From Phycisphaerae bacterium (GTDB taxonomy: Bacteria > Planctomycetota > Phycisphaerae > UBA1845), in the NCBI GenBank assembly GCA_029260055.1, contig JAJDDX010000500.1, forward strand, positions 119,467 to 183,466: 64,000 bases of DNA, in the 5' to 3' direction. The stretch's first letter is position 1, and the number at the start of each line of letters is the position of its first letter. A program made the position numbers and the translations under genes. Of this stretch, positions 18,677-28,374 are shown piece by piece. The notes under the pieces are model-generated. The model did not search any database. It worked only from the letters and a program-made list of their open reading frames with translations, and had not been told where the DNA came from.

Positions 18677-19476
18677 CAGTCCCGACCCTTCAGGATGCGA
18701 CGATAAACGAGCCGTTGTCGGATCCACTGGAGAACCGCTTTGGGGGTCTGGTCGACATCGACTTTCTCGTACCCACCATCGGCCATCAGGTACCCGGTCG
18801 ACATCGGCGAGTAGATGGGCGATCCGTGCCCATCCTCCTGACCGAGCACGTCCCACGGTCGATCGCCCTCGGCCGCGATGTACGCGCGCAGGCGCGTGTA
18901 GGCGTCCACCTCAATCCTTGTGACCGTAAGCCACAGGCTGATGGCGTGTTGGGTGTTGTGGGTCTTCGCGCTGGTCACCATCGCCAGGTCCCATGCGAAG
19001 TCAGAGAGCTTCGTTAGCGGCTCCTCAACCCGCTTCTTACGGAGCCCATCGAGCGCCATGACGATCACCCTGGAGACCTGGTCCCACTTGTTGTTGAGCA
19101 AGACCCTGGCCTTACTGAGATCGACTCCCACGGTGGCGACGTTCGCGAGCACCCAGTCGTAGGCGTCGCTGACAAAGTTCTGCCACGGACGTTCACCGAC
19201 CCACGTCGGGCACTTGCCCAACTCCAGGTCGTCAGCCAGTTCGAAAAAGTTGCCGTTGGATGTCAGCCGGAACAACTTGGTGTCCCCTAGAATCCGCTTC
19301 TCCCACTTCGCGTCGAGGTCCTCCGCGCGTTCTCCGATGTTGTGCATCAACCCACGGAGAGCTATCGCCCCTACCTGCTCATGTTTGAGGCACAGCCGGA
19401 TAGCCTCCCACTTCGAGCGCCTGGTGAGGTACGCCCGGTACCGTTTCCACCGCTCCAGTGTCTCCACCTCATCCAA
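18676..19476 (-). CDS. Hypothetical protein
   Basis: Conserved-looking ORF; probable TTG start near 19476, upstream part of the track ORF is out-of-gene sequence. Confidence 0.45.
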   Translation of the reverse strand: MDEVETLERWKRYRAYLTRRSKWEAIRLCLKHEQVGAIALRGLMHNIGERAEDLDAKWEKRILGDTKLFRLTSNGNFFELADDLELGKCPTWVGERPWQNFVSDAYDWVLANVATVGVDLSKARVLLNNKWDQVSRVIVMALDGLRKKRVEEPLTKLSDFAWDLAMVTSAKTHNTQHAISLWLTVTRIEVDAYTRLRAYIAAEGDRPWDVLGQEDGHGSPIYSPMSTGYLMADGGYEKVDVDQTPKAVLQWIRQRLVYRRILKGRD

Positions 19477-19933
19477 AATCCGGACCCTCCTGGCCCAGCG
19501 CCTCGAAGATGGCCTGCACCGTCGTAGCCGGAAACATGACCCAGTCGGTCTCCGCGGAGAGCCCCTGCCTCGCGAGCTTGTCCATGACCTCCTTGTCGAA
19601 CTGGATCGCGAGGGCCGGATGCTTGTGGACGTTGAACGCCTCACGCGTAATCTTCGCGAGCCACTCCGCCTTCACGCTGATCGACTTGCCGTGTCCATTC
19701 GCCCTCAACGTCGTGCGCTTGCACTCGACGAGGAGAGGGAAGTCTTGGATGTACCCGCTGCCCTCACGTGCCGCATCCCCCTTGGCGTCCTCGTGACTCC
19801 CTGAGCCGCCCTGGCGTCTTCCTCCGACCACCAGGGCGACCTTCTTCTCCTGAGCCTTGGGCTTGACCCTGTGGCTCCTACGCTTCTCCGTCTCCTCGGG
19901 CCGGTGAGTCGACGGCTTCGTCCTTTCGGCCAC
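19469..19933 (-). CDS. Putative PD-(D/E)XK/Hjc-like nuclease
   Basis: GGRRQGGSGSHEDAKGDAAREGSGYIQDFPLLVECKRTT. Confidence 0.5.
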   Translation of the reverse strand: MAERTKPSTHRPEETEKRRSHRVKPKAQEKKVALVVGGRRQGGSGSHEDAKGDAAREGSGYIQDFPLLVECKRTTLRANGHGKSISVKAEWLAKITREAFNVHKHPALAIQFDKEVMDKLARQGLSAETDWVMFPATTVQAIFEALGQEGPDFG

Positions 19934-19936
19934 AGG

Positions 19937-21514
19937 TCACATGCTCCGAAGCATCGCGTCTTCGAGGATCGACTGACGGACCGCATCGTAGAAGTGAACG
20001 TCGTCGCGCAGGTCCGTGAGGATGGCCGCCTGGGACGTGTACTCCCGGCCACCGAGCTTGTACTTCGAGGCCGAGCCCTTCTTCTCCTGCTCGACGAGGT
20101 ACTTGAGCGACATCTTGAAGACACGCTCCCAATCAATGACCGTGCCCGCACAGTAGGCGTCGGTGTCGCGCATCGCCTGGCGGTAGCTTCCCTCGACGTC
20201 ACGAAGACCGACGCCATGCCCACCCTTGGACTTGGTCACCTTGAAGATGAACTCCTCCCAGACCGGGATGGTGATGCTCTCGTTCTTGTCCTTGGCACCC
20301 CACAACTCCTCGACGGTCTCCGTGGCCCCGTGCCGGAACTTGATCTCAGAGACGACCTGGAAGCCCTGACCCTTGCCGCCGGGCATCGTGGCCGGCGAGC
20401 CGAACATAACCCCGATCTTCTCTCGCTCCTGGTTGATCCAGATCTGGGTAACGGGCCGCTTGCCGTAACGGACGACGTTGGCGGATTCCTTGTTCCACCT
20501 CCGGATCGCCTTGTTCATGAGCCGCGCCGCGAGGCCCTGTTGCCACGCCTCGGCCGACTCGGTCAGCTCCTTTTTGGGCGTAAGCTGGGCGATGGAGTCA
20601 ATGGCCAGCAGGTCGACCTCACCCGTGAAGATGAGACCGGCCATGATGTCAATCGCCTCCTCGGCCGAGTTCGACCAGATCAGGAGGAGCCGGTCGGTGT
20701 CCACTCCGAGCTTCGTGGCCCAGTCAATGTCGAGCGTCATCTCCTCGTCGAACCACGCCACGACCATCTCGTTGTAGGAGTTCAGAGACATGCCCTCATT
20801 CCAGGCCTCAAGAGCGGCCCTGTGCTTCTTGCTCTTCTTGGCGGGCTTGCTGCTCCCCTCGATGAGCCCCATCTCCATCAGTTCGTCGATGGACGGTTCC
20901 TCGGGATCGTAGAGCTTCCTCGCGAAACAATCGCAAAAACCACGCGCCTCCCACCGAGCCTCCGGGTCCTCCTCCAGTTCGGCCTCCGATGGCCTGATGG
21001 ACTCGACGTCGCCCCCAGTGTGGATGGCCATCGCGTAGGTGTCGCCCTTCACGTAGATGACCGTCAGCACCTCGTCCACATCCTCCATGATCGGGTGGAT
21101 ACTGTACCCGTCCTTGATGAGCTTCTCGTGGACCGCGCCCCTCGTGAGTGCCGAGTTGGCGTCCCACTCATGGACCTGCTTGAAACAGTCTCCCGGCTTC
21201 TCGGCCTTGAGCCCCACGACCGTGACCCAGCCGTCACGGCGAGCACGGCGAAAACAGTTGCGGCAGACATTCTGGGCCTCACCGCACGTGCGGAGCGCCG
21301 ACGAGGTTTTGCCGCCGCTTTTTTTGCCCCAGAAGAGGGTGACATTGCCGACCTTCAGGCCGCCGCCGAGGGCGTAGTCGAGATCGATGGCGCCCGTCGG
21401 GATGCGCCGATCGATGCCGAGTATGGAGGTCGCCGCGCGACGACAGGACCCCTCTTGCTTGCGCTTCCCCTGCTCTCGCAAAAAAGCGTTGAGAGCCTTC
21501 TTAGCCTTCGCCAT
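19937..21514 (-). CDS. RecA/UvsX-like recombinase with a large insertion in the core
   Basis: GIPTGAIDLDYALGGGLKVGN-like start, Walker A GKKSGGKT, VDLLAIDSIAQLTPKKELTES, GLAARLMNKAIRR, TQIWINQEREKIGVMFGSP. Confidence 0.85.
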   Translation of the reverse strand: MAKAKKALNAFLREQGKRKQEGSCRRAATSILGIDRRIPTGAIDLDYALGGGLKVGNVTLFWGKKSGGKTSSALRTCGEAQNVCRNCFRRARRDGWVTVVGLKAEKPGDCFKQVHEWDANSALTRGAVHEKLIKDGYSIHPIMEDVDEVLTVIYVKGDTYAMAIHTGGDVESIRPSEAELEEDPEARWEARGFCDCFARKLYDPEEPSIDELMEMGLIEGSSKPAKKSKKHRAALEAWNEGMSLNSYNEMVVAWFDEEMTLDIDWATKLGVDTDRLLLIWSNSAEEAIDIMAGLIFTGEVDLLAIDSIAQLTPKKELTESAEAWQQGLAARLMNKAIRRWNKESANVVRYGKRPVTQIWINQEREKIGVMFGSPATMPGGKGQGFQVVSEIKFRHGATETVEELWGAKDKNESITIPVWEEFIFKVTKSKGGHGVGLRDVEGSYRQAMRDTDAYCAGTVIDWERVFKMSLKYLVEQEKKGSASKYKLGGREYTSQAAILTDLRDDVHFYDAVRQSILEDAMLRSM

Positions 21515-21852
21515 CAGAGAGGACTCTTTGGCCCAGGCTTCTTGGAGCGAATCGAGGTGACCGCCTCCTTGATCCGCGTCTCGATGAAATCCTCGGCCCA
21601 CTTGTCGGCCAGGTGGAGGTCTTCCAGGTAGCAAGGCACCTCGACCGAGACGTCGATGCGGGCGCTCTCAAAGTTCCCGAGGTTCATGGTGAGCCCGTAC
21701 CCTCGTCGGACGATGGCTGGGGTGGTCTCAAATTTCACCACTTTGACGATCTCCTCGTCGGCCGCGATGATCTTCTCCTGGCCGTTGCCCCGCTTGAAGC
21801 GATGGTCGACGGTCACGATGATGGGATGATCCTGTCCCTTTTCGCTGCTCAT
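21514..21852 (-). CDS. Hypothetical small protein
   Basis: Start MSSEKGQDHPIIVTVDH at 21852. Confidence 0.5.
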   Translation of the reverse strand: MSSEKGQDHPIIVTVDHRFKRGNGQEKIIAADEEIVKVVKFETTPAIVRRGYGLTMNLGNFESARIDVSVEVPCYLEDLHLADKWAEDFIETRIKEAVTSIRSKKPGPKSPL

Positions 21853-21853
21853 T

Positions 21854-22396
21854 CTACTCCTCCTGCTGCTCCGGCTCCGGAGCGGGTGTTCTCGTCTTGG
21901 CGAGCACGTAGTCGAGGTCTCCTTCGGTTCCAACGGGCACGCCCGACTCGACCCACGCGGCCATGATTCGGTCGGACATCTCGGGGTCCGCCGGAAAGAG
22001 CCGACGCTTGCCACCGACCTCATCTCTCACAGCCTCGATCATCGATCTCGTGTAGAGGCGATGACCGCGGGTGTCCCGGAAGGGCGTCGGAGGCAAGAGC
22101 CCCTGCTTCTCCCAGTGCGAGATGGATTGGACAGACCGCTGCACGAAAGTCGCGAAGGCCCCCACACTGAAGAGTTGGACCTCCCCGCCGTCACCGGCCT
22201 GACAGGTCTTCACCTGGTTGATTCGAGGCATACGAACTTTGGGACGACCACGCTTCTTGTCGCGGTAGGTCTGCGAGTGCTTGAGCACCCGTTTTCTGTA
22301 GTCATCGTCCGACTCGTACCGCTTCCGGCGCTTGTCGTTGATGTCGTCCTTGTTGTCTTCGTAATACTTCTGGTAGTACCCATCTTTGTTGGGCAT
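21854..22396 (-). CDS. MerR-type HTH regulator
   Basis: LFSVGAFATFVQRSVQSISHWEKQGLLPPTPFRDTRGHRLYTRSMIEAV. Confidence 0.7.
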   Translation of the reverse strand: MPNKDGYYQKYYEDNKDDINDKRRKRYESDDDYRKRVLKHSQTYRDKKRGRPKVRMPRINQVKTCQAGDGGEVQLFSVGAFATFVQRSVQSISHWEKQGLLPPTPFRDTRGHRLYTRSMIEAVRDEVGGKRRLFPADPEMSDRIMAAWVESGVPVGTEGDLDYVLAKTRTPAPEPEQQEE

Positions 22397-22411
22397 TCCG
22401 GTACCTCCACT

Positions 22412-22444
22412 CACCATTATGGTGGTATGGTTTGCGATTGTCAA
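22412..22444 (-). promoter_or_regulatory. Sigma70-like promoter with CACCATTATGGTG palindrome over the -10
   Basis: Minus strand TTGACA-17-CATAAT; 13-bp palindrome at 22412-22424, upstream of the MerR-like gene. Confidence 0.55.
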
Positions 22445-25400
22445 CCGGTGGCTCCGGCAACCTTGGTGCCAAGTTCACGGTAGAAGGACAGCCGATACTT
22501 TTTGCGTCGTTGCGTCAGCGGGAAGCGGCGGTCGACGATGTCCGCGACGATGGGGGTGGGCTTGCCTTCGCAGGTGCCCGCTCGCCACGAGCACAGATGC
22601 TCGCAGTCCTCCGGGGTCTTGTCACCCCCGAAGGCCACCGGGACGCAGAAGCGGCGCGCCCGGCCCGCAGCTTGCTCGACGTCGGATACCGGGGAGGCAA
22701 GCACCTGGGTGTCGATGGCGGGGATGTCCACGCCCTCAGAATTGTGAACAATGATCCCCGACGCTGCCCAGCTCTTGTCCGGTGGAACGGCAAAATCACC
22801 CACCTCCCTGGCACCCACAGCGACCACTGCGCGGACCGGGATCCATGCCACCGCTTCTGAAAGCACCGGTTCGCCGATGAACTCAGCGATGGCGTCGTAC
22901 CTCTCGCGAGAAAGAAAGACGATCTTGGCACTGAGCTTGGATGGAAAGACCTCGGCTGCCTCAGCCATCGCCTTCACCATGAAGCCTCCGTCGCGACCTC
23001 GTTGAACCAGATCGCGAGCCATCTGCGGAGGAACCATTGTGAAATCCCCGACACCTAGACGTCTCTTATCGTGCGACCCCACCCGGAGCTTCTTTCGGGC
23101 GAGTCTCATCCCCACCAACTCACGAGCAACCTGGGACTCGTGGCGACCAAGGAGGACCACCCAGCACCCTTTGCCACCATGGAACGGCGGCTTGGTCGGA
23201 ATGCCGAGACGTAGCAGGAGCGTTCGAGTTTGCTCCAACAGAGGTCTAGACACCGAAGAAAACGAGAAACGCCCCTCGGCACTCACACACCCGTCACCAT
23301 CGACGTACCCACCCAGGTAAGACCTAACAATCCCAAGTGGCGCCATCACAAGCTCCTGCGGCAACCTTTTGTTGTGCGCCGTCTTACACATACCAAGGCG
23401 TTCCAGCTCTTCCCGTAACCACGACTTACGACCTGGACCCGAACTTCCACCGAGCACTCTCGTGTTCCAGTGTTGGTGGCGCTCCTTCGCGAGAAACATA
23501 CCGTGACTCCGAAGAACACGATCGGCCTCGCTGACAAGCTCCTGGTCGTCCGAAGTGAGACCGAAGGTCCCTCGCTCAGGACACGACAACGACCCGTCCG
23601 CCATGAGTAAACCCATCAACCACGCATCGTCCTCAGACAGGTCAGTTGGTTGAGTTTCCAAATCCAGCTTGCGCGGCACCGAGACATAGTCCCCACCCGT
23701 ACTGGACGGCGATCCCTCATGGGCAACCAAATCACCGGCCTCCACCCACCCCCTCTGGGTCCACATACGGTGATCTGGAGTGAGCACCAGTGAACGCTTC
23801 CCGGTTCCTCCAACCACCACCTCCACACACTCCTTGATCCCGAAAAGTCCGACATCGGACGGCTCCACCACGGAGCACACATTCCTCCCCGACACCACCC
23901 TGACCTTGGCACCGTCTTCAATACACTGCCTCATGGTCACCACCTCTCCGTTGAGAGGGTCCACGACCTCCGTATCTATGTCGACGCAGCACATCTGGTA
24001 GGTCGCGAAGACCACTCGTGCCCGCTCGGCCTCGTAGAGGTCCTCCTCGGTCAGGGGCTTCCTCACCGGCTTCGACTTGTCCTGCGCAATGTCGTAGTCG
24101 CGCGCGAGCGAGCACAACTGCTTGCCGTTCAGGTTCTCCAGGATCCGCTTCGCGTGGCGGTGCTTGTAGAGGGAGATCTCGTGGGCCGGATCGAACCGGT
24201 CGTCCCCGTTCTCGTCCTGCGCGTAGAGCACCGTCATCCGGCCGCACTTGCCGTTCCACATGAGGGTGACCTTCGGCTTCTTCTTGCTCTTGGCCTTCGT
24301 GATGTCGTCCTCGGCCTGCACGCCCTTCAGGCCGTCACCGGCAGCCTTGTACCGGCGGAAGTGGCGGTAGATGGTGGCGATGGCCTGGAGGCGCTCCTCG
24401 GGCTCCAGGTCGCGGACCTTCTTGAGGCTGAGGGTCATCTCTCCCGTAAACCACTCGCCCACGTAGAAGCCCGTCGAGAGATCCTCGACCGTCGACTGCT
24501 CGCGGATCAGTTTCTCCAGCACCTTGAGCTGCTCCAGGCGTTCGGAGATGACCATGAGCTTGCGGCCGGCCGGCGACCGTAGAGCTTTTACGGCCTCGTC
24601 GACAACCACCTGGTTCCGCTTCGTCAGCTTCGTCAGGACGTTGATCACCACGCTCGGGCTGACCGTGTCCTCGGTGAGCATGTCCGGGCCACGCGCGTCG
24701 GACTCGACCATCCTCACGAGCGGTTTGGGGGTCTCGGTCTTGGCCTTGTAGACGACCTCGCCGATAGACCACCAGAAGACCTTGTCGGCCCCGTCCTTAC
24801 GCCTGGGGGTCGCCGTGAGCCCGACGATGTACTGAGCGGCGAAGAGCGACGGCACCGGCGCCCACGAGCCCGCGCCGATGCGATGGGTCTCGTCGATGAA
24901 AATGAGCCCATGGTGGGAGTAGAACTCCTGGGGGTAACGGGCCTCTCCGGACTTCCCCTCCAGCGAGAGCGACTGGACCATCGCGACACTGAAGTCGTGG
25001 TCCTCGAACTCGCACCGCGCCTCCTGGACAATGCCCACCCGAGCGTCAGGCATGAAGCGCTTGATGCGCCGCACCCACTGACGCATCAGGAACTCCTTGT
25101 GGACGATGATGAGGGTTTTCCGTCCTAGCTTGTACGCGAGCGCGAGCGCGGTGTTGGTCTTGCCGAAGCCCGTGGCCCCCTGGAGAATGCCGCCGAGCCC
25201 GAGCCCACGTCGGTTGTCGTTTGCGCCCTCGGGCACGACCATGTGATCCCACATCGCGTCGATGGCCGTGGCCTGCTCGGCGTACTTGCCCTCCTGTCGC
25301 AGGAGGTTCTTGAACGGAGCCATCGGCTCGCCATCGGAGAAGGTCCAGACGATCTCGTGGTTGCCCTGGGAGGTGCCGAAGAAGTAGGCCCTCGGTACTC

Positions 25401-25575
25401 CGATGCAACCTCGGCTCTTCTCGATGCGGTAGCACCTGATGGGGGTCGGCTTGGTGTCGCTGTACATTGAGAGCTTCTTCGGCACGATGGTCAGCGCCTT
25501 CTTCAGGTACGCGACACCGTCCGCGCCCAGCTCCTCCATCGAGAGCCAGACCATGCCCGAGACCTCAACCTTCAA
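22441..25575 (-). CDS. SF2 (XPB/UvsW-like) DNA helicase, intein-containing precursor
   Basis: GATGFGKTNTALAL, FIDETHRI, GLTATPRRKDG, SEGVDIPAIDT...QAAGRARR; probable TTG start at 25575 preceded by aggagg. Confidence 0.85.
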   Translation of the reverse strand: MKVEVSGMVWLSMEELGADGVAYLKKALTIVPKKLSMYSDTKPTPIRCYRIEKSRGCIGVPRAYFFGTSQGNHEIVWTFSDGEPMAPFKNLLRQEGKYAEQATAIDAMWDHMVVPEGANDNRRGLGLGGILQGATGFGKTNTALALAYKLGRKTLIIVHKEFLMRQWVRRIKRFMPDARVGIVQEARCEFEDHDFSVAMVQSLSLEGKSGEARYPQEFYSHHGLIFIDETHRIGAGSWAPVPSLFAAQYIVGLTATPRRKDGADKVFWWSIGEVVYKAKTETPKPLVRMVESDARGPDMLTEDTVSPSVVINVLTKLTKRNQVVVDEAVKALRSPAGRKLMVISERLEQLKVLEKLIREQSTVEDLSTGFYVGEWFTGEMTLSLKKVRDLEPEERLQAIATIYRHFRRYKAAGDGLKGVQAEDDITKAKSKKKPKVTLMWNGKCGRMTVLYAQDENGDDRFDPAHEISLYKHRHAKRILENLNGKQLCSLARDYDIAQDKSKPVRKPLTEEDLYEAERARVVFATYQMCCVDIDTEVVDPLNGEVVTMRQCIEDGAKVRVVSGRNVCSVVEPSDVGLFGIKECVEVVVGGTGKRSLVLTPDHRMWTQRGWVEAGDLVAHEGSPSSTGGDYVSVPRKLDLETQPTDLSEDDAWLMGLLMADGSLSCPERGTFGLTSDDQELVSEADRVLRSHGMFLAKERHQHWNTRVLGGSSGPGRKSWLREELERLGMCKTAHNKRLPQELVMAPLGIVRSYLGGYVDGDGCVSAEGRFSFSSVSRPLLEQTRTLLLRLGIPTKPPFHGGKGCWVVLLGRHESQVARELVGMRLARKKLRVGSHDKRRLGVGDFTMVPPQMARDLVQRGRDGGFMVKAMAEAAEVFPSKLSAKIVFLSRERYDAIAEFIGEPVLSEAVAWIPVRAVVAVGAREVGDFAVPPDKSWAASGIIVHNSEGVDIPAIDTQVLASPVSDVEQAAGRARRFCVPVAFGGDKTPEDCEHLCSWRAGTCEGKPTPIVADIVDRRFPLTQRRKKYRLSFYRELGTKVAGATG
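22741..23988 (-). mobile_element. Intein in SF2 helicase, LAGLIDADG-type
   Basis: CVDIDTEVVDP...LTPDHRMWT...LMGLLMADGSLS...YLGGYVDGDGCVS...GIIVHN/SEGVDIPAIDT; 416 aa. Confidence 0.93.
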
Positions 25576-25666
25576 CGGGCCCTCCTGTGGGCAAAAGAAG
25601 GGGCACCACTCGCCTCGTCGCCGTGGGGGGGGTAGGCGAGGTCGGCGAGGGTGCCCCCGCAAGATT

Positions 25667-25682
25667 ATGCAGACGTCTGCAC
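25667..25682. promoter_or_regulatory. ATGCAGACGTCTGCAC element (dispersed family, copy 3)
   Basis: In the gap between the SSB stop (25781) and the helicase start (25575). Confidence 0.55.
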
Positions 25683-25780
25683 GCGATGACGACTCAATAG
25701 GTGGGTGGCACCTACGAAGGCTCCGTACTTCCCGAGCCCTTCGAGGGTCGAAGACCACAACGGCGTCAAGTCGGTTTTAG

Positions 25781-26596
25781 TCAATAAGGAATGTCGTCGT
25801 CGACTCCACCGTCCTTGAAGTCGTCCTTGGTGCCGGTACTGCCACCACCGCCGTTGGATTCCTGCGAGGGCGCGTTCTTACCGAACATTGCGCGGATCTC
25901 CGAGATGTCCCTGGGCTTGATCTTCTCTTCCCAGTTGAAGGGCTCCCAGGGCGACCACTCCAAGAGCTTCTCGACGGATACCTTCTTTTTGTCGTCCTCG
26001 ACGGCCTTGTTACGGCGCTCGACGTAGGACTTGAGCTGTTCCATCGAGTACGCCTGGATCTCACCCGGGTCGATCTTCTCGATGAGATCGAAATCGGAGC
26101 CGCACACCTCGGTCTTCTTGCCGGGGCGCTCGATATCGAAGATGAGCCCGCGGAGCCGGCCGTGCTTGGACTTGAGCTTCTCCAACTTCTTCAGGACGCC
26201 GGGCTTGTCCTTGCCGCCCAGTTTCGCCGCGAAAATGCGCCGACTGAAGTTCATCTCGATGTGGTCCTTCTTCGTGAACCAGGGCGTCATCTCGATGACG
26301 GTGTGGCACCCCACGAAGTAGGGCCATCGGTCGTCGTATGCCTTGCAGATGGGACAGGACCCACCGCTCAACCGCGCGAGGTGTTTGTTCCTCTCGTGGC
26401 AGGGCTCCCAGTTCGTCCACTTCCCATCGTACTGAAACTGGTGCTCCCAGAACGCCGCGGGGTCGTCGTCGAGAAACAAAAAACGGCGCGTCTGGTCCGC
26501 TTTCAGGTAGACGCGATCGTTCTTACCCGAACTTGACTTAGGTGTCTCATTGTAAGCCTCCTGCGCCGACTCATATCCGGTCGAAAACCAACTCAT
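25781..26596 (-). CDS. Single-stranded DNA-binding protein, T4 gp32-like
   Basis: C/H zinc cluster EPCHERNKHLARLSGGSCPICKAY; acidic C-terminal tail GGVDDDIPY; replication context. Confidence 0.7.
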   Translation of the reverse strand: MSWFSTGYESAQEAYNETPKSSSGKNDRVYLKADQTRRFLFLDDDPAAFWEHQFQYDGKWTNWEPCHERNKHLARLSGGSCPICKAYDDRWPYFVGCHTVIEMTPWFTKKDHIEMNFSRRIFAAKLGGKDKPGVLKKLEKLKSKHGRLRGLIFDIERPGKKTEVCGSDFDLIEKIDPGEIQAYSMEQLKSYVERRNKAVEDDKKKVSVEKLLEWSPWEPFNWEEKIKPRDISEIRAMFGKNAPSQESNGGGGSTGTKDDFKDGGVDDDIPY

Positions 26597-26617
26597 AAAC
26601 CGCCTCCTCGTCTATAC

Positions 26618-26655
26618 GTGCTCGGTCCGAGCACTTCCGTGTACAGCCTGTACAC
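26618..26655. promoter_or_regulatory. Two tandem inverted repeats in the SSB leader
   Basis: GTGCTCG-GTC-CGAGCAC (26618-26634) and GTGTACAG-C-CTGTACAC (26639-26655). Confidence 0.65.
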
Positions 26656-26663
26656 ACTAACGG

Positions 26664-26692
26664 TACTTACCCCCTAAGGTCGGTGCAGTCAA
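26664..26692 (-). promoter_or_regulatory. Sigma70-like promoter for the SSB gene
   Basis: Minus strand TTGACT-17-TAAGTA. Confidence 0.5.
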
Positions 26693-27912
26693 CTCTTGTT
26701 TGGAGGTGGCCCGATAAACTCCTCGATGCCCTCCATGAGGCTATTCGGATCGGTCCCTGACGGCAGCTCTTTGAGGGTCAACGGGATCCTATCGGCAACG
26801 AGTTTCTTCATCTTGGTGGCGAAGTCCTGACCGGCTTGGTCACCATCGGCAACGAGGATGATTCGGTCGGCATCGCGGATCATCTTCTCGACCTGGTTCT
26901 GGCTCGGCCAGCTCCCCAACGTCGCCACCACGGGCCGGTACCCGAGCTGCCACATCGCGGGCACATCGGCGTTCCCCTCAACAACGTAGAGCCGTCCATC
27001 GGTCTTATCGATGCGGATCCGGTTCTCTCCGTAGAGGATGAAGTTGCGCTTGAACCCCTTCGAGTGGAGGTACTTGGGCGGCGACTTCCAGAGGCACTTC
27101 GCGCACACAGCCCGCTGGCGCTTCATCTCGATGTGATCGCACTTCGGGCAGTGGTCGTCGACGTCGAGATTGCCGTAGACCGTTTCTCCACAGGCTGTGC
27201 ATACGTTGGGGGAAACGGTCTCGGGGGGTCCGAGCCCGCAGCTCGGGCACTCGTAGAGCCGGCCGCTGATGGCAACGAGCCGGCCCTTCCGGTCACGCAT
27301 GGGGAAGAGCAACCGTTTGCCGTACTTGTCGTGACCCAGCTCCCACGCCTTGCAGGTCTCGATGGTCAGCCCCCGGTCGAGGGCGTACCTCGGAACTGAG
27401 CCCGCGTTGGGCGCGTATCGCGCGTAGGGAATCTCCTCCAGCTCGATCTCGGCCGCCTTGTAGTCGTAGAAGGGCTTGCCCGGGGCCTGCGGCTTGAACT
27501 GGCTCCTGGTGGCCTTCCTGAGGGCCTTGCGAGCTGCTGACGACCGATAGACGTAGTCCTGCTCCCTTTCGGCCAGCCCGTCGGCACGCTGGCTCTTGGA
27601 GCGCTCCTCGGCATCCTCCACCGAGGTCTCTTCGTCGACGACCTCGATCCAGTTCATGAGGTTCACGCGACGCTGAGTCCAAAGGTCGAGGATGAGGTCA
27701 CGCAGGCTGCCACTCTCGTGACACCCGAGGCACGTGTAGATGGGGTCCCCGTGTGAGCCCTCCGGGAAAAGAACCATGGAGGGATGGGTGTCGTATCCCT
27801 TGGCGTGCGTCCACCTCGCGAGAAGGCAGACGCACCGCACCCGGTCACCGGCGACGGATACCCGGTCGCCGCCGATGCCTCGCACGATATCCGCGAGACG
27901 ATAGCTGTCCAC
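26689..27912 (-). CDS. DNA primase (DnaG-type: zinc-binding plus TOPRIM)
   Basis: CVC..HPSMVLFP...YTCLGCHESGSLRDL; LFPMRDRKGRLVAISGR; LYVVEGNADVPAMWQ..IILVADGDQAGQ. Confidence 0.85.
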   Translation of the reverse strand: MDSYRLADIVRGIGGDRVSVAGDRVRCVCLLARWTHAKGYDTHPSMVLFPEGSHGDPIYTCLGCHESGSLRDLILDLWTQRRVNLMNWIEVVDEETSVEDAEERSKSQRADGLAEREQDYVYRSSAARKALRKATRSQFKPQAPGKPFYDYKAAEIELEEIPYARYAPNAGSVPRYALDRGLTIETCKAWELGHDKYGKRLLFPMRDRKGRLVAISGRLYECPSCGLGPPETVSPNVCTACGETVYGNLDVDDHCPKCDHIEMKRQRAVCAKCLWKSPPKYLHSKGFKRNFILYGENRIRIDKTDGRLYVVEGNADVPAMWQLGYRPVVATLGSWPSQNQVEKMIRDADRIILVADGDQAGQDFATKMKKLVADRIPLTLKELPSGTDPNSLMEGIEEFIGPPPNKS

Positions 27913-27915
27913 GCC

Positions 27916-28374
27916 TCAGCCCGAGAACTGGTGCGCCGGGTGGACCTGGGTGTCCTTGGCATCCCACCAAGGTTCGAACCCAGGAATGGTCGCCTGGGCC
28001 TTCTCCTGGTCGAGAAACCGGAAAAGCAACGACCCGTGCTTCGGGTGGTCGTAGTAGTGCCCCACCTTCGTGCCGTGCTTGCGGCTGAAGAGGATCACGT
28101 CCCCGATGCGCACGTTCGGCGGCTCGTGGAAACGACCACGCTGGTCGACGCGCCCTGGCCCGATAGCAATGACCTCGCCGTAGCGCCACAGGTCGAAGCG
28201 GTAGGCGTAGAACATCTCGTCGGACCGACCCTCAGGGATCCAGATGCCGCTCTTGGTGACGTTCGGTTGCCCGTAGTCCGCGACGATGATCAGGTCCTTG
28301 GAACACTTGACCCCGCACACCGTCTTCCCAGCGTCAGGGTTCATGCTCGTCATCCGGTCTATCTCCATCTCCAT
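27916..28374 (-). CDS. GroES-like co-chaperonin (first of two)
   Basis: LIIVADYGQPNVTKSGIWIPEG...YGEVIAIGPGRVDQRGRFHEPPNVRIGDVILFSRKHGTKV. Confidence 0.6.
   Translation of the reverse strand: MEMEIDRMTSMNPDAGKTVCGVKCSKDLIIVADYGQPNVTKSGIWIPEGRSDEMFYAYRFDLWRYGEVIAIGPGRVDQRGRFHEPPNVRIGDVILFSRKHGTKVGHYYDHPKHGSLLFRFLDQEKAQATIPGFEPWWDAKDTQVHPAHQFSG

Noticed and set aside
20768-21271. RecA insertion as a seventh intein
   Set aside because: No Cys/Ser-led block A, no block B TxxH and no C-terminal His-Asn/Cys-Ser-Thr junction; better explained as a domain insertion.
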